In this document: positions 25,254 through 33,943 of the stretch, one piece after another
How the letters are laid out: each line of letters opens with the position of its first letter
Numbering within the stretch: position 1 is the first letter of the stretch
Origin: Chloroflexota bacterium
GTDB taxonomy: Bacteria > Chloroflexota > Dehalococcoidia > Bin125
Assembly (NCBI GenBank): GCA_028875225.1
Contig: JAPPFB010000020.1
Span: 62,001 to 126,000, forward strand
Direction of reading: 5' to 3'
DNA length: 64,000 nt
Position numbers and translations under genes: made by a program
Notes under the pieces: generated by a model
The model's input: only the letters and a program-made list of their open reading frames with translations
Told to the model about the DNA's origin: nothing
Databases searched by the model: none

Positions 25254-26595
25254 CGGACAGACTCCCTGTTCGTGCCCACTCGTTGACCAGATCACGGAAG
25301 TGCTGGCCCCGCGCCTCGAAGTTTGCGTAGGCGTCGAAGGATGTCCCGCCGGGAGACATGAGGACTGTCTCGCCGGAGCGAGCGCGAGTGGCCGCGCGAT
25401 GGAACGCCGCGTCGAATGAACCGGCGTCCTCGGCGGCGATGTCTCGGTCGGTGAGCCGATCGGTCCACTGCGGCGCCGCCTCACCGAACAGCACCACCAG
25501 GCGCACATGACGGCGGAGTTCATCAATCAACGGGTCAAGCGGCAAGTGCTTGTCACGCCCACCAAGCATCAAAACGACCGGTCCTGCAGTCGCCTTCAGC
25601 CCGGCCAGGGTGCGCTCCGGCGTGGTCGCGATTGAATCGTTGATGAAACGCACACAGCCAATCTCGGCAACCAGCTCCAACCGGTGCGGCACCCCGGCGA
25701 AGGTCCGAAGCACATCGGTCGCGATGTCGCCGGGCACCACGTCGGCAACGATGGCGAGCGCCGCCAGAGCGTTCAGCACGTTGTGCTCGCCCGGAATCTT
25801 GAGTTCCTTGACGGACATCAACGGGCGGTCGTTGTACAGGATCTGTCCATCGCTGCTGCGCAGGGCGCAGTGCCAGGGCATGGAAGGTGTGCCGATGCCG
25901 AACCAGCGTTGACTGGCGTCCGTTCTCGCGGTTGCCGCCGCGGCCAGCTCGTCGTTGAACGGCAACACGACGACGTCGCTGGGCGACTGGTAGTCGACGA
26001 TTCGGTACTTGAGCTGCTGGTAATCCTCCCAACTGAACTGATCGAGATGATTCGGCGTGATGTTCGTGATTGCCGCGGTGTGGGGGCTGCGCGTGGTTCG
26101 CAGCAGCTGCGTGTGCGAGATCTCCGCAACGACCATGTCGGTTGACGTGATGTCCGGCAACTGGCCCAGCAGCCCCTGTCCAATGTTGCCGCCCAACCGA
26201 CAGGGAACGCCGGCCGCCTGGAGCATCCGGTGCACCAGGGTGGTCGTCGTCGTCTTGCCGGCGCTCCCCGTGATGCCGATCACCGGTGCCGGACAGCGCT
26301 CAAGAAAGATCTGGGTTGGTCCGTAGACCGGAATGTCTCGCCTGGCGGCTTCCACGAGGAGCGAGAGATGGTGGTGAACTCCCTGGCTGGCAATCAGGCC
26401 ATCAACCTCATCCAGGATGCTGAGGTCATCCTGATGTCGCTCGGCTCGCTCAAGATTCCGGTCCACCGTGATGATCCCGGCGCCCTCACGCTCCAGGAAG
26501 GTGAACGCGTCCCGACCTTCGATGCCGAGTCCGACGACAGCGATGTTCAGGCCCGCGAATGAGGCGGGCGCCTCGATTGGCGAAGGCAACGTCAC
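25243..26595 (-). CDS. murD: UDP-N-acetylmuramoyl-L-alanine--D-glutamate ligase
   Basis: Adds D-Glu to UDP-MurNAc-L-Ala. The GTG at 26595 (450 residues) overlaps the mraY stop (GTGA) and is followed by NIAVVGLGIEGRDAFTFLER. P-loop: VIGITGSAGKTTTTTLVHRM. Also present are ITNITPNHLDQF (DHLDR region; here NHLD), RFINDSIATTPERTLAGLKA and VVLMLGGRDKHLPLDPLIDE, and the C-terminal VLMSPGGTSFDAYANFEARG. The family's usual EISSFQL is EISHTQL here. Confidence 0.95.
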   Translation of the reverse strand: MTLPSPIEAPASFAGLNIAVVGLGIEGRDAFTFLEREGAGIITVDRNLERAERHQDDLSILDEVDGLIASQGVHHHLSLLVEAARRDIPVYGPTQIFLERCPAPVIGITGSAGKTTTTTLVHRMLQAAGVPCRLGGNIGQGLLGQLPDITSTDMVVAEISHTQLLRTTRSPHTAAITNITPNHLDQFSWEDYQQLKYRIVDYQSPSDVVVLPFNDELAAAATARTDASQRWFGIGTPSMPWHCALRSSDGQILYNDRPLMSVKELKIPGEHNVLNALAALAIVADVVPGDIATDVLRTFAGVPHRLELVAEIGCVRFINDSIATTPERTLAGLKATAGPVVLMLGGRDKHLPLDPLIDELRRHVRLVVLFGEAAPQWTDRLTDRDIAAEDAGSFDAAFHRAATRARSGETVLMSPGGTSFDAYANFEARGQHFRDLVNEWARTGSLSDDH

Positions 26596-27581
26596 TGCGG
26601 CACCTGCAATGCCAGGGCCACACCCAAGATGCCGCCGGCGATGCCGATCAGCCAGAATCGCGTCACAATCTGCGGCTCCGACCATCCGCTCATCTCGAAG
26701 TGGTTGTGCAGCGGCGCCATCCGAAGCACCCGGCGGCCTTCGCCCGTGCGCCGGCGGGTCCACTTGAACCAGCCAACCTGGACGATGTCCGAGGCCGCCT
26801 CGAGCACGAAGACGATGCCGATCACCGGCAGCAATAGCCAATGACCGGTCATCAGGGCAATGATCGCGAGGGTGCCGCCCAGCGCCATCGCGCCGGTGTC
26901 GCCCATGAAGATCTTCGCCGGATGCGCATTGAACCAGAGGAATCCGAGCAACGCACCCACGGTCGTAAAGGCGAAGCGGACGAGGAAATCCTGCTCCTGT
27001 CCCACGGCGATTACGCCAAACGATGCAATCGCAATCGCGCCGGTCCCTCCACAGAGGGTGTCCAACCCGTCCGAGATGGCGACTGAAATGATGGTCGCGA
27101 AGACAGTGATCGCGGCAATCACGACATATGCGGGACCAATTGAGAACTGCCCAGCCCAGGGCACGTTGATCGACTGCACATCGAGCGCGAAGTAGAGCAC
27201 CAACCCGACAGCGACCGAGAACACCGCCAGCAAGCCGAACTTCAGCTTCCAGGTCAAGCCTGCCTGGGCACGCCCGATGAGCGTGCCCAGATCGTCGAAG
27301 TACCCCATCGCGCCGAGCGCCACGATGCCGACCAGCGGCAACAGAATCGACCAGCGATCGCCCTCGACCAGGTTGGCCACGATGGTCAGCACCGCAATCG
27401 GGATCAGGAAGATCAGGCCGCCCATCGTCGGAGTGCCTGCTTTGACCATGTGGCTGGCTGGGCCCTCGTCGGAGATTGATTTGCCCGAGCTGCGCCGTTG
27501 CAGCCAGCGGATCACAACGGGACCGATCGCCAGGGCGATCACGAAGGCGATGCCGGCGGTGCCGAGCGAGAACGTGGTCAC
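26592..27581 (-). CDS. mraY: phospho-N-acetylmuramoyl-pentapeptide-transferase
   Basis: Polytopic membrane enzyme forming lipid I on undecaprenyl phosphate. The 329-residue protein has ten or so hydrophobic segments and the MraY signatures AGTPTMGGLIFLIPIAVLTI, GYFDDLGTLIGRAQAGLTWK, SDGLDTLCGGTGAIAIASFG, FNAHPAKIFMGDTGAMALGG and the C-terminal MAPLHNHFEMSGWSEPQIVT. GTG start overlapping the murF stop (GTGA). Confidence 0.98.
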   Translation of the reverse strand: MTTFSLGTAGIAFVIALAIGPVVIRWLQRRSSGKSISDEGPASHMVKAGTPTMGGLIFLIPIAVLTIVANLVEGDRWSILLPLVGIVALGAMGYFDDLGTLIGRAQAGLTWKLKFGLLAVFSVAVGLVLYFALDVQSINVPWAGQFSIGPAYVVIAAITVFATIISVAISDGLDTLCGGTGAIAIASFGVIAVGQEQDFLVRFAFTTVGALLGFLWFNAHPAKIFMGDTGAMALGGTLAIIALMTGHWLLLPVIGIVFVLEAASDIVQVGWFKWTRRRTGEGRRVLRMAPLHNHFEMSGWSEPQIVTRFWLIGIAGGILGVALALQVPQ

Positions 27582-28942
27582 GGAGCCGCCAGCCTCTCGA
27601 CAACCGTCTCGAGGTGCATCGCATGAGAGGCCTTGATCAGGAGCGTGTCGCTGGGCTCAAGCGAATGGCGCAAGATGTCCATAGCCTGATCTGCCTCTGC
27701 GACCCAGCAGGCCTGCGGATGGCCCGATTCGCGAGCGGCATCGATCAGGTCACGCGAACGCTCGCCCACCGCGATCAGCCAGTCACAGCGCTCGGCGGCA
27801 TACGAACCAATCTCGCGGTGAGCTGCCTGTTCTTCACTGCCGAGCTCGAACATGTCGCCGAGTAGCGCGATCCGCCTCGGCTGACTGGCGGCCAGCAGAT
27901 CCAGCGCCGCCTTCATCGACAACGGCGCTGCATTGTAGGAGTCGTCGATGATGGTGGCGCCGTTCTCGGCGGATCGTCGAGCCAGACGCGATCCGGGGGT
28001 CAATGTAGCCAGCGCCTCCGCCACTTCCTCCAGTTCCATTCCGGCCCGAAGGCCAACACACGACGCGGCGAGCGCAGTCATCGCCTGATGTCCGCCGATG
28101 AGCGGCGACCTCACCCTGACACGCTCGTCGATGAGCGTGTCATGCAACTCGAAACTGATGCCCCCGAAGCCATGCGTGACGATGTTCTCCGCTCGCACGC
28201 GGCAATGCGAACCGAGGCCAAACGTGACGACATCGGCAGTAGTGCGATCCGACATACGGTGAACTCGTGGGTCGTCGCCGTTGAGCACGGCCAGTCCGTG
28301 AGCGGGCAACGATTCCGGGAGCAGGCCTTTGATCCGCTCCGTGTCGGCCAGCGTTCCAAATCGCTCGAGGTGAGTCGGTCCGACGTTGGTCACGATGCCA
28401 ATGTCAGATTGGGCGGAGGAGACCAGCAACTCCATCTCTTCCTGCGAGTAAGGACCGATCTCGATCACGGCCCACTGATCGGATGGGCTGATCCCGAGCA
28501 GCGCGATCGGCAGACCGATATCTCCGTTGAAGTTTCGTGGCGACTGGTGAGCGGAGAACCTGGATGACAGCAACTGGAAGGTTGCTTCGCGCACCGTTGT
28601 CTTGCCGACGCTGCCCGTGATGCCGACGATCTGCGCGCTTGAATGGCGACGCCAGCGGCGGCCTGCTTCCTGCAGCGCGAATAGCGGGTCCGCGACGACA
28701 ACCATCGATGATCCGCGCAGGCCGGATTGTTCAGAGACGAGCGCGTAGGACGCGCCCCTGAACAGTGCGTCATCGACGTACTGGTGTCCGTCCTGATGCT
28801 CGCCCTGCAATGCGACGAACAACGCTCCCGGCCGTGCCTCTCTGGAATCGACCACAATCTCCGAGAATCGTTCGGCGCTGGTCTCGGGCTCGTTGAGCAG
28901 CAGTCCACCGAGGAGTTGTTCCAGGTCGCGAGAAGAGATCAT
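27578..28942 (-). CDS. murF: UDP-N-acetylmuramoyl-tripeptide--D-alanyl-D-alanine ligase
   Basis: Adds D-Ala-D-Ala to the stem tripeptide. At 454 residues it shows IVVDSREARPGALFVALQGE, the P-loop IVGITGSVGKTTVREATFQL, TNVGPTHLERFGTLADTERI, IIDDSYNAAPLSMKAALDLL and IALLGDMFELGSEEQAAHRE. The ATG overlaps the ftsI stop (ATGA), so nothing lies between them; murE, usually here, is missing. Confidence 0.97.
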   Translation of the reverse strand: MISSRDLEQLLGGLLLNEPETSAERFSEIVVDSREARPGALFVALQGEHQDGHQYVDDALFRGASYALVSEQSGLRGSSMVVVADPLFALQEAGRRWRRHSSAQIVGITGSVGKTTVREATFQLLSSRFSAHQSPRNFNGDIGLPIALLGISPSDQWAVIEIGPYSQEEMELLVSSAQSDIGIVTNVGPTHLERFGTLADTERIKGLLPESLPAHGLAVLNGDDPRVHRMSDRTTADVVTFGLGSHCRVRAENIVTHGFGGISFELHDTLIDERVRVRSPLIGGHQAMTALAASCVGLRAGMELEEVAEALATLTPGSRLARRSAENGATIIDDSYNAAPLSMKAALDLLAASQPRRIALLGDMFELGSEEQAAHREIGSYAAERCDWLIAVGERSRDLIDAARESGHPQACWVAEADQAMDILRHSLEPSDTLLIKASHAMHLETVVERLAAP

Positions 28943-30840
28943 GGATCATCCTCCCCATCCTGGATGTACGTGACCGGCGATGTGCGCTGCTCCTGCTCCT
29001 CCACTTCGGCCGCCAGTGCGTCATCTTCAGGTTCGGCCTGGCTCTGTTCCTGCCCTGCGTTCGGCTTGAGCTCCGGCGCAGTACTCCAGGCGTCGGGATT
29101 GGCGACGTAGGCGGTCGGCGGAACACCGAGATACGGCAGTACCTGCGCCATCAGGTCGGAGAAGATCGGCGCGGCAACGATCCCCCCGTAGATCTCGCCC
29201 TGGGGACGGTCGATGCGAACCAGCACCACCACCCGAGGATCATTGGCCGGCGCAAATCCGGCAAACGACGCCAACGACTCACCGACCAGATAGCTACCCG
29301 CTTCGACGACATCGGACGTCCCGGACTTGCCGGCCACGGGCCAGCCGTCGACCTGCGCCGGATGTCCCAGGACGCCGTCCACAACGGCCTGCATCATCCA
29401 GGTCATCGTGCTGGCGGTCTCGCGACTGATGACGCGCGTTCCGGTTTGCGGCTCGAATCGTTGAACGCCTTCCTCGGTGATCACGGCAGTGACCAGGCGC
29501 GGACGGACCGGCACGCCGCCGCGGGCGACCGTCGCGTAGGCCTGGACGATCTGCAACGGAGTGACAGCGATTCCTTGCCCGAAGGAAGCGGTTGCCAATT
29601 GCGCCGGAGACCAGCGGATGTCGGTGGAGTCGGTCACTACCCCGCCGATCTCTCCGGGTAGGCCGGATTGCGTCGAGTCGCCGAAGCCGAACCGGTAGAG
29701 GTATTCGTAGAAGGTGCGGGCGCCCAACTGCTGAGCGACCCAGACAGAGCCAGTATTGAGCGAGCGCTGCAGTACCTGCGTCATCGTCTGCTCGCCGTGA
29801 TAGGAGAGGTCGAAGTTCTTGATCGTGCGATCGTCGATGACGACGGCGCCGGTATCAATGAACGTGGTATCGGGCGAGACGATCCCGGCGTCCAGCGCCG
29901 CGGCCATGGTGATCACCTTCATCGTGGAGCCTGGCTCGTAGATGTCGGATGCTGCTCGGCTGCGCAACAGGGCCATCGACTCCGGGCGGTCGAGGTCGAT
30001 CGTCATCGGGTTGTAGGTCGGCAAGGACGCCAGCGCGAGGATGTCGCCATTACGTGGATCCATCATGATGATGTGTCCACCCTGCCCTCGCCATTGCTCA
30101 ACCGCACGCTGGAGCGTCGTTTCGGCCAGCCATTGCAGGTTTCGGTCAATGGTCAGGACAACCGAGGCGCCCTGCTGGTAGGGCAGCTCGGCGCGGGGAC
30201 CAAAGGGAATCGGTTGGCCCAATCCATCGACCTCTTGGACCAGCAGACCGGATTCACCGCCGAGCAAGCCATCGAGTTGGTACTCGAGGCCCGCCAGCCC
30301 CTGTTCGTCTCTGCCGACCAGGCCAATGACCTGCGCGGCCATCGAGCCCTCGATGTAGCGCCGCGACGACGTCTTGCGGATCTGCACGCCATGTAGCGCC
30401 TCGGCATGAATCTGCGCGCCCAACGCGTTGGACAGGCCATAGGCGATCAAGGCGTCGTGACCTCCGCCGGCGTGAGTTTGCGCGGCCAGCGATAGCACCG
30501 CCGACTCAGGAGCGCGAAGCAGTTCAGCCAGCCGGCGCGACGCATCGGTGGGTTGGAACTCGGAACGCGCCCACAATCTGGTGTCGACGTGCACTTCCCA
30601 GGAATCGATCGATGTCGCCAGCGGAAAGCCGTTGCGATCGAGAATCGCGCCCCGGGGACCCCTGGTCTCGATCGCCCAGGTCCGATCCGCCTCTGTTTCG
30701 TGACGTTCGTGCTCGATCACCTGAATCATGACCAGGCGAACAACCACGACAACCGCGAGTGCTACGAATAGGGCGACAACCGCCCGCATCCGCCAGGTGG
30801 AGACGGATTCAAACCCGCTGTCCGACGGCCGACTCGCCAA
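28939..30840 (-). CDS. ftsI: penicillin-binding protein 2/3-type transpeptidase FtsI
   Basis: Septal class B PBP of 633 residues. One N-terminal membrane span (AVVALFVALAVVVVVRLVMI), a dimerisation domain with RGPRGAILDRNGFPLATSID, then the transpeptidase with SxxK in YEPGSTMKVITMA (about residues 305-308), SxN in QRSLNTGSVWVAQ and KSGTS near residue 507. The C-terminal tail is Glu/Gln-rich with no PASTA repeat. A TTG start is preferred: AAAGGG lies just upstream, and the nearby ATG is out of frame. Partner of FtsW. Confidence 0.96.
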   Translation of the reverse strand: MASRPSDSGFESVSTWRMRAVVALFVALAVVVVVRLVMIQVIEHERHETEADRTWAIETRGPRGAILDRNGFPLATSIDSWEVHVDTRLWARSEFQPTDASRRLAELLRAPESAVLSLAAQTHAGGGHDALIAYGLSNALGAQIHAEALHGVQIRKTSSRRYIEGSMAAQVIGLVGRDEQGLAGLEYQLDGLLGGESGLLVQEVDGLGQPIPFGPRAELPYQQGASVVLTIDRNLQWLAETTLQRAVEQWRGQGGHIIMMDPRNGDILALASLPTYNPMTIDLDRPESMALLRSRAASDIYEPGSTMKVITMAAALDAGIVSPDTTFIDTGAVVIDDRTIKNFDLSYHGEQTMTQVLQRSLNTGSVWVAQQLGARTFYEYLYRFGFGDSTQSGLPGEIGGVVTDSTDIRWSPAQLATASFGQGIAVTPLQIVQAYATVARGGVPVRPRLVTAVITEEGVQRFEPQTGTRVISRETASTMTWMMQAVVDGVLGHPAQVDGWPVAGKSGTSDVVEAGSYLVGESLASFAGFAPANDPRVVVLVRIDRPQGEIYGGIVAAPIFSDLMAQVLPYLGVPPTAYVANPDAWSTAPELKPNAGQEQSQAEPEDDALAAEVEEQEQRTSPVTYIQDGEDDP

Positions 30841-30865
30841 CGCATTGCCCTTTCGTCGTCGTCAT

Positions 30866-31378
30866 CTAATCGATGATCAGAACGTCGAACATCGCGCCCC
30901 ACACGGTTTGACCGGCGATCAGCGACGAATCCGACGAGGCGCCAATCGTTTGGTGGTCTGGCGGCAGGAATCTGGAAGGCAATATTCGAGCAGGAGGCGG
31001 TTGCTGTACCTCGAGGGAAAATGTTGGCCGAGCGGGAACCATGTTCAGTCGCTCCTCGGCCTGTTGTTTCACTCGCGCCAGCGAGCCGAGCTGGCCGATG
31101 TGTGCGGCGAGCGAACGAATCTCCGAGCGCAGGCGTTCGCGTTCGGCTTCGAGGACTCTCAGTTCCGTGCCGCTCTCGGTCACGCTCGAGACGCGAACCA
31201 CAGGCAGCGTGGCGGCGATGCACAATCCGAACACCGCCAACCATGCCCAGGCCGGCATGCGCCCGGTGTATCGCGGACGGCGCGGCAAGATTGGATGTGG
31301 CTGGGCGTGATGAGCATCGCTGGCTGCAGACGTAGGCAGCGACGCGTCGAGCGCCGTGCCTGGTTTGGCCGTTGTCAT
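30866..31378 (-). CDS. ftsL: FtsL-like bitopic division protein
   Basis: A 170-residue protein with a cytoplasmic tail, one membrane span (AWAWLAVFGLCIAATLPVVR) and an extracytoplasmic coiled coil (ELRVLEAERERLRSEIRSLA through QQAEERLNMV), ending in a Pro-rich extension. This is the FtsL/DivIC architecture, and the position between rsmH and ftsI is that of ftsL. Sequence similarity in this family is low, so the call rests on topology and context. ATG 31378 is chosen; a TTG at 31423 is possible. Confidence 0.85.
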   Translation of the reverse strand: MTTAKPGTALDASLPTSAASDAHHAQPHPILPRRPRYTGRMPAWAWLAVFGLCIAATLPVVRVSSVTESGTELRVLEAERERLRSEIRSLAAHIGQLGSLARVKQQAEERLNMVPARPTFSLEVQQPPPARILPSRFLPPDHQTIGASSDSSLIAGQTVWGAMFDVLIID

Positions 31379-31545
31379 TGGAACGCCGACTGCGTGAACA
31401 ATGTTCCCCGGTTCCCGCAGCAACGTGATCGCGTTGGGACGGCGCTTCCAGGGGGCTTATGGAGACTTGAACGCCAATGGCGCCAGCCGCCCGAATGAGA
31501 CGTACAGTGAGAGGCAGACACTCGCATTCGCTGACCGAATGCTCG

Positions 31546-31708
31546 GCAATCGTTGAGCGGATCGTGTGCGCAGACGGGGGGACGTGGTTCACGCTCGCCA
31601 TGGCTCAGGGCCACGGACAACCGTGTTCCAGTGGATTGGCGGCGGGGCTTCTCCTTCACTGTTGTTGTTGATGGGTTGTCCCCTGCACACGATCCGCTCA
31701 ACGATTGC
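31546..31708. repeat. perfect 24-bp inverted repeat flanking 115 bp, between rsmH and ftsL
   Basis: The 357-bp gap between rsmH and ftsL has no convincing gene. It contains a perfect inverted repeat: 31546-31569 (GCAATCGTTGAGCGG...GTGTGC) is the exact reverse complement of 31685-31708. Similarity extends imperfectly outwards on both sides (GTGAGAGGCAG near 31507 against GTCAGAGAGACAG in reverse near 31720-31732) and partly inwards. The size and symmetry suggest a MITE-like element or a large regulatory hairpin in the leader between the two genes. No target duplication could be recognised. Confidence 0.8.
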
Positions 31709-31781
31709 GGAGCGGCGCTGTCTCTCTGACGTTGCTCCTGTTCACTCCTCGTGCTGCATGATTGAGATGGTCGACGAGCCA

Positions 31782-32681
31782 TCAGATTGCCTCCGCAGCT
31801 CGAAGCCGGGCGCTGCGCGCGCGCGGATTTCGCTCCAACTCGACCGGTGACGGCCGCAGCACCCGTCGCGTCAACGTGCGGAAGCCGGGTGCTGTTCCCG
31901 ACGATTGGTCGCGCATGAATCGCTTCACGATCCGGTCTTCCAGCGAATGGAAGGCGATCACGACCAGACGACCGCCGATTCGCATGATGCTCCGGACCTG
32001 AGCAAGGAAAGCGGCCAGCCGATCAAGCTCACGGTTGACTTCCAGACGAATCGCCTGGAACACCCGGGTCGCAGGATGAACACGAGCGCCGGGCCGGATG
32101 CCGATGGCGTCGACCACACATTGCGCCAGCTGCGTCGTCGTTTCGATCGGACGTTGTCGGACGATCGCTCGAGCAATGCGGCGCGAGCGCCGTTCCTCGC
32201 CGTAGTCGTAGATCAGGTTGGCCAGGTCGTCATCCGGCCACTCGTTCACGATCTGGCGAGCAGACACGGTCTGGATATCGTCGGACGGACCCATCTGCAT
32301 GTCGAGCGGACCTTCGGCCTGGAACGAGAATCCGCGCTTCGGATCATCAAGTTGCAATGAAGAGAGGCCGAGATCGCAGAGCACGCCGTCCAGCGGCGTC
32401 AACCTGGCGTCCGCGGCAGTCCGTGGAGCGGCGTCGAGCCACGAGGCGCGAAGCTGCACCCGCGCGCCGAACGGCTCCAGGCGGCTGGCCGACAAACTCA
32501 GCGCGACGGGATCAGCGTCGGTGCCGAGCAGTTGTCCGTCCGGGTCTGACGCCCGCAGAATCGCTTCGGCGTGTCCGCCCAGGCCTATGGTCGCGTCGAG
32601 GTAGCGCTTGCCTGCCTCAACGTTGAGCAGACCGAGCGCTTCCTCGAGCATGACCGGAATGTGGATCGGCGAGGAAGTCAC
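31782..32681 (-). CDS. rsmH: 16S rRNA (cytosine(1402)-N(4))-methyltransferase
   Basis: RsmH (MraW) N4-methylates C1402 of 16S rRNA. The GTG at 32681 overlaps the mraZ stop (GTGA) and gives 299 residues beginning HIPVMLEEALGLLNVEAGKR. Motifs: YLDATIGLGGHAEAILRASD (SAM-binding), LCDLGLSSLQLDDPKRGFSF, NLIYDYGEERRSRRIARAIV, RVFQAIRLEVNRELDRLAAF and LVVIAFHSLEDRIVKRFM. Confidence 0.97.
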   Translation of the reverse strand: MTSSPIHIPVMLEEALGLLNVEAGKRYLDATIGLGGHAEAILRASDPDGQLLGTDADPVALSLSASRLEPFGARVQLRASWLDAAPRTAADARLTPLDGVLCDLGLSSLQLDDPKRGFSFQAEGPLDMQMGPSDDIQTVSARQIVNEWPDDDLANLIYDYGEERRSRRIARAIVRQRPIETTTQLAQCVVDAIGIRPGARVHPATRVFQAIRLEVNRELDRLAAFLAQVRSIMRIGGRLVVIAFHSLEDRIVKRFMRDQSSGTAPGFRTLTRRVLRPSPVELERNPRARSARLRAAEAI

Positions 32682-33148
32682 GGTGAATCCTCGTTGTGAT
32701 TCGATGGTTCGAGACTGTCGGCCAGCGCCTGGAGCAGTTCCCCGTAGGACTCGTCGATCTCCCCTTGCTCCGAGTGCCACGCGTCCGAGTTCCAGATCTC
32801 GAGGTACTCGCCCATGCCCACGATCGTCGTGTCGCCCGTGATGCTCCGTTCCTCGCGCATCTGGGGCGGGATCAGGATTCGTCCCTGACGGTCGGTCTCC
32901 ACGCGGCGCACGCGGCCAAAGAAACTCCTGGCCAGACGCCGGGCCGACGGTCGCAGCTTGTCGTTCACGGTGCGGACCCGCTTCTCGGCCTGATAGGCCT
33001 CGGGCGTGTAGAGCTCGAGTTGGCCGTCGGGTCCGGGCAGGAGATATCCGCCCTGTTCGAACAACCCGCGATAGGCGGACGGAATCGCCAGACGACCACG
33101 GTCGTCCAGTCGATGTTCGTATTCCCCGGTGAAGTCGACCGTCGCCAC
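32678..33148 (-). CDS. mraZ: transcriptional regulator MraZ
   Basis: AbrB-like DNA-binding protein that controls the division cluster. The 156-residue product starts with GTG. First SpoVT/AbrB-like half: GEYEHRLDDRGRLAIPSAYR; second half: RVRRVETDRQGRILIPPQMR. These duplicated D-x-x-G-R-hydrophobic-x-hydrophobic-P motifs define the family. It is the first gene of the cluster and has a matching TGGGG direct-repeat operator about 45-60 bp upstream. Confidence 0.96.
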   Translation of the reverse strand: MATVDFTGEYEHRLDDRGRLAIPSAYRGLFEQGGYLLPGPDGQLELYTPEAYQAEKRVRTVNDKLRPSARRLARSFFGRVRRVETDRQGRILIPPQMREERSITGDTTIVGMGEYLEIWNSDAWHSEQGEIDESYGELLQALADSLEPSNHNEDSP

Positions 33149-33192
33149 GTGAGAAGACCCTGTTGCTCTCTGTAGTCAACCTATGTCGCCTG

Positions 33193-33207
33193 CCCCACTT
33201 TTCCCCA
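33193..33207 (-). promoter_or_regulatory. MraZ operator (TGGGG direct repeats) in the mraZ leader
   Basis: On the minus strand the bases read TGGGGAAAAGTGGGG: two TGGGG boxes with start-to-start spacing of 10 bp, the arrangement described for MraZ-binding sites (TGGGN boxes 10 bp apart). A weak promoter lies just upstream on the same strand: TTGAAA (33255-33250) and TAGAGT (33231-33226) with 18-bp spacing, so the boxes would fall in the early leader. Autoregulation of the cluster by MraZ follows by analogy. Confidence 0.7.
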
Positions 33208-33417
33208 TTTCTGAGGACATCTCGCACTCTAATCACATAACGGCAGGGATTTCAAGACCATAACCAGGGAAATCGCGCCCACTTCCTGGATCTGGAGAAA
33301 TCCGCCGGCTCGCCAGGCGCGAGTTGGAGCCTGAACCCTCCCCAACCTGGCGGATCTGGTGGATAATGTGGATAGATTGCCCGGGGACGCCCAGCGCATC
33401 CAGGTAGAACGCGAGCC

Positions 33418-33903
33418 ATGAACGAGAAACCGGCCGCCGCGGTGCTCACGCTCTCTGATCAAGGGGCGGCGGGTCTTCGTGAGGACACGTCAGGGCCCGC
33501 GATTCGAGAGCGCCTGGCTGATCTGGGCATCGCCGTCAATAGCCACGCAATCCAGTCGGATGATCCCGACACGATCGAAGCGCAGTTGCGGGAATGGGTC
33601 GCAGCCGGGCTCGACCTGATCGTGACGACGGGTGGCACGGGGTTCGGCCCTCGGGACAACACGCCCGAGGCCACGCGACGCGTGATCGAACGTGACGCGC
33701 CAGGTCTGGCCGAGCTCATCCGCGCCGAGGGACTGCGCAAGACGCCGATGGCGGCGTTGTCGCGAGGCATCTGTGGAATCGCCGGGCGCACCCTGATCGT
33801 CAATCTGCCGGGATCAGAGCGGGCAGTCCGCGAAAACATGGACGCGCTGGCTCCGGTCCTGCCACACGCGCTGCAGCTGATCGCCGGCGACACTGAGCAC
33901 TAG
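33418..33903 (+). CDS. MogA/MoaB family molybdenum cofactor biosynthesis protein
   Basis: A 161-residue MoCF-domain protein that adenylylates molybdopterin or a close relative. Motifs: AAVLTLSDQGAAGLREDTSG at the N-terminus, the molybdopterin-binding LIVTTGGTGFGPRDNTPEAT, and IVNLPGSERAVRENMDAL. MogA and MoaB are not separable here by eye. No other molybdenum gene is adjacent. The 269-bp gap upstream, shared with mraZ, contains both promoters. Confidence 0.9.
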   Translation: MNEKPAAAVLTLSDQGAAGLREDTSGPAIRERLADLGIAVNSHAIQSDDPDTIEAQLREWVAAGLDLIVTTGGTGFGPRDNTPEATRRVIERDAPGLAELIRAEGLRKTPMAALSRGICGIAGRTLIVNLPGSERAVRENMDALAPVLPHALQLIAGDTEH

Positions 33904-33943
33904 GCGCTAAGTTCCCGCCGCACCCGCGCCTACACTGGAGCCA

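Noticed and set aside
26596-27624. N-terminal extension of MurD reading through mraY
   Set aside because: The extension is an Arg-rich shadow of mraY in another frame; MurD starts at the GTG at 26595 overlapping the mraY stop.
31477-31850. Short ORFs in the gap between rsmH and ftsL
   Set aside because: They arise from the inverted repeat (both strands encode HTIRSTIAE-like peptides) and have no RBS or protein-like features.
33358-33375. Two adjacent DnaA-box-like 9-mers (GGTGGATAA, TGTGGATAG)
   Set aside because: Only two imperfect boxes, no AT-rich unwinding element and no dnaA or dnaN nearby; not enough for an origin.
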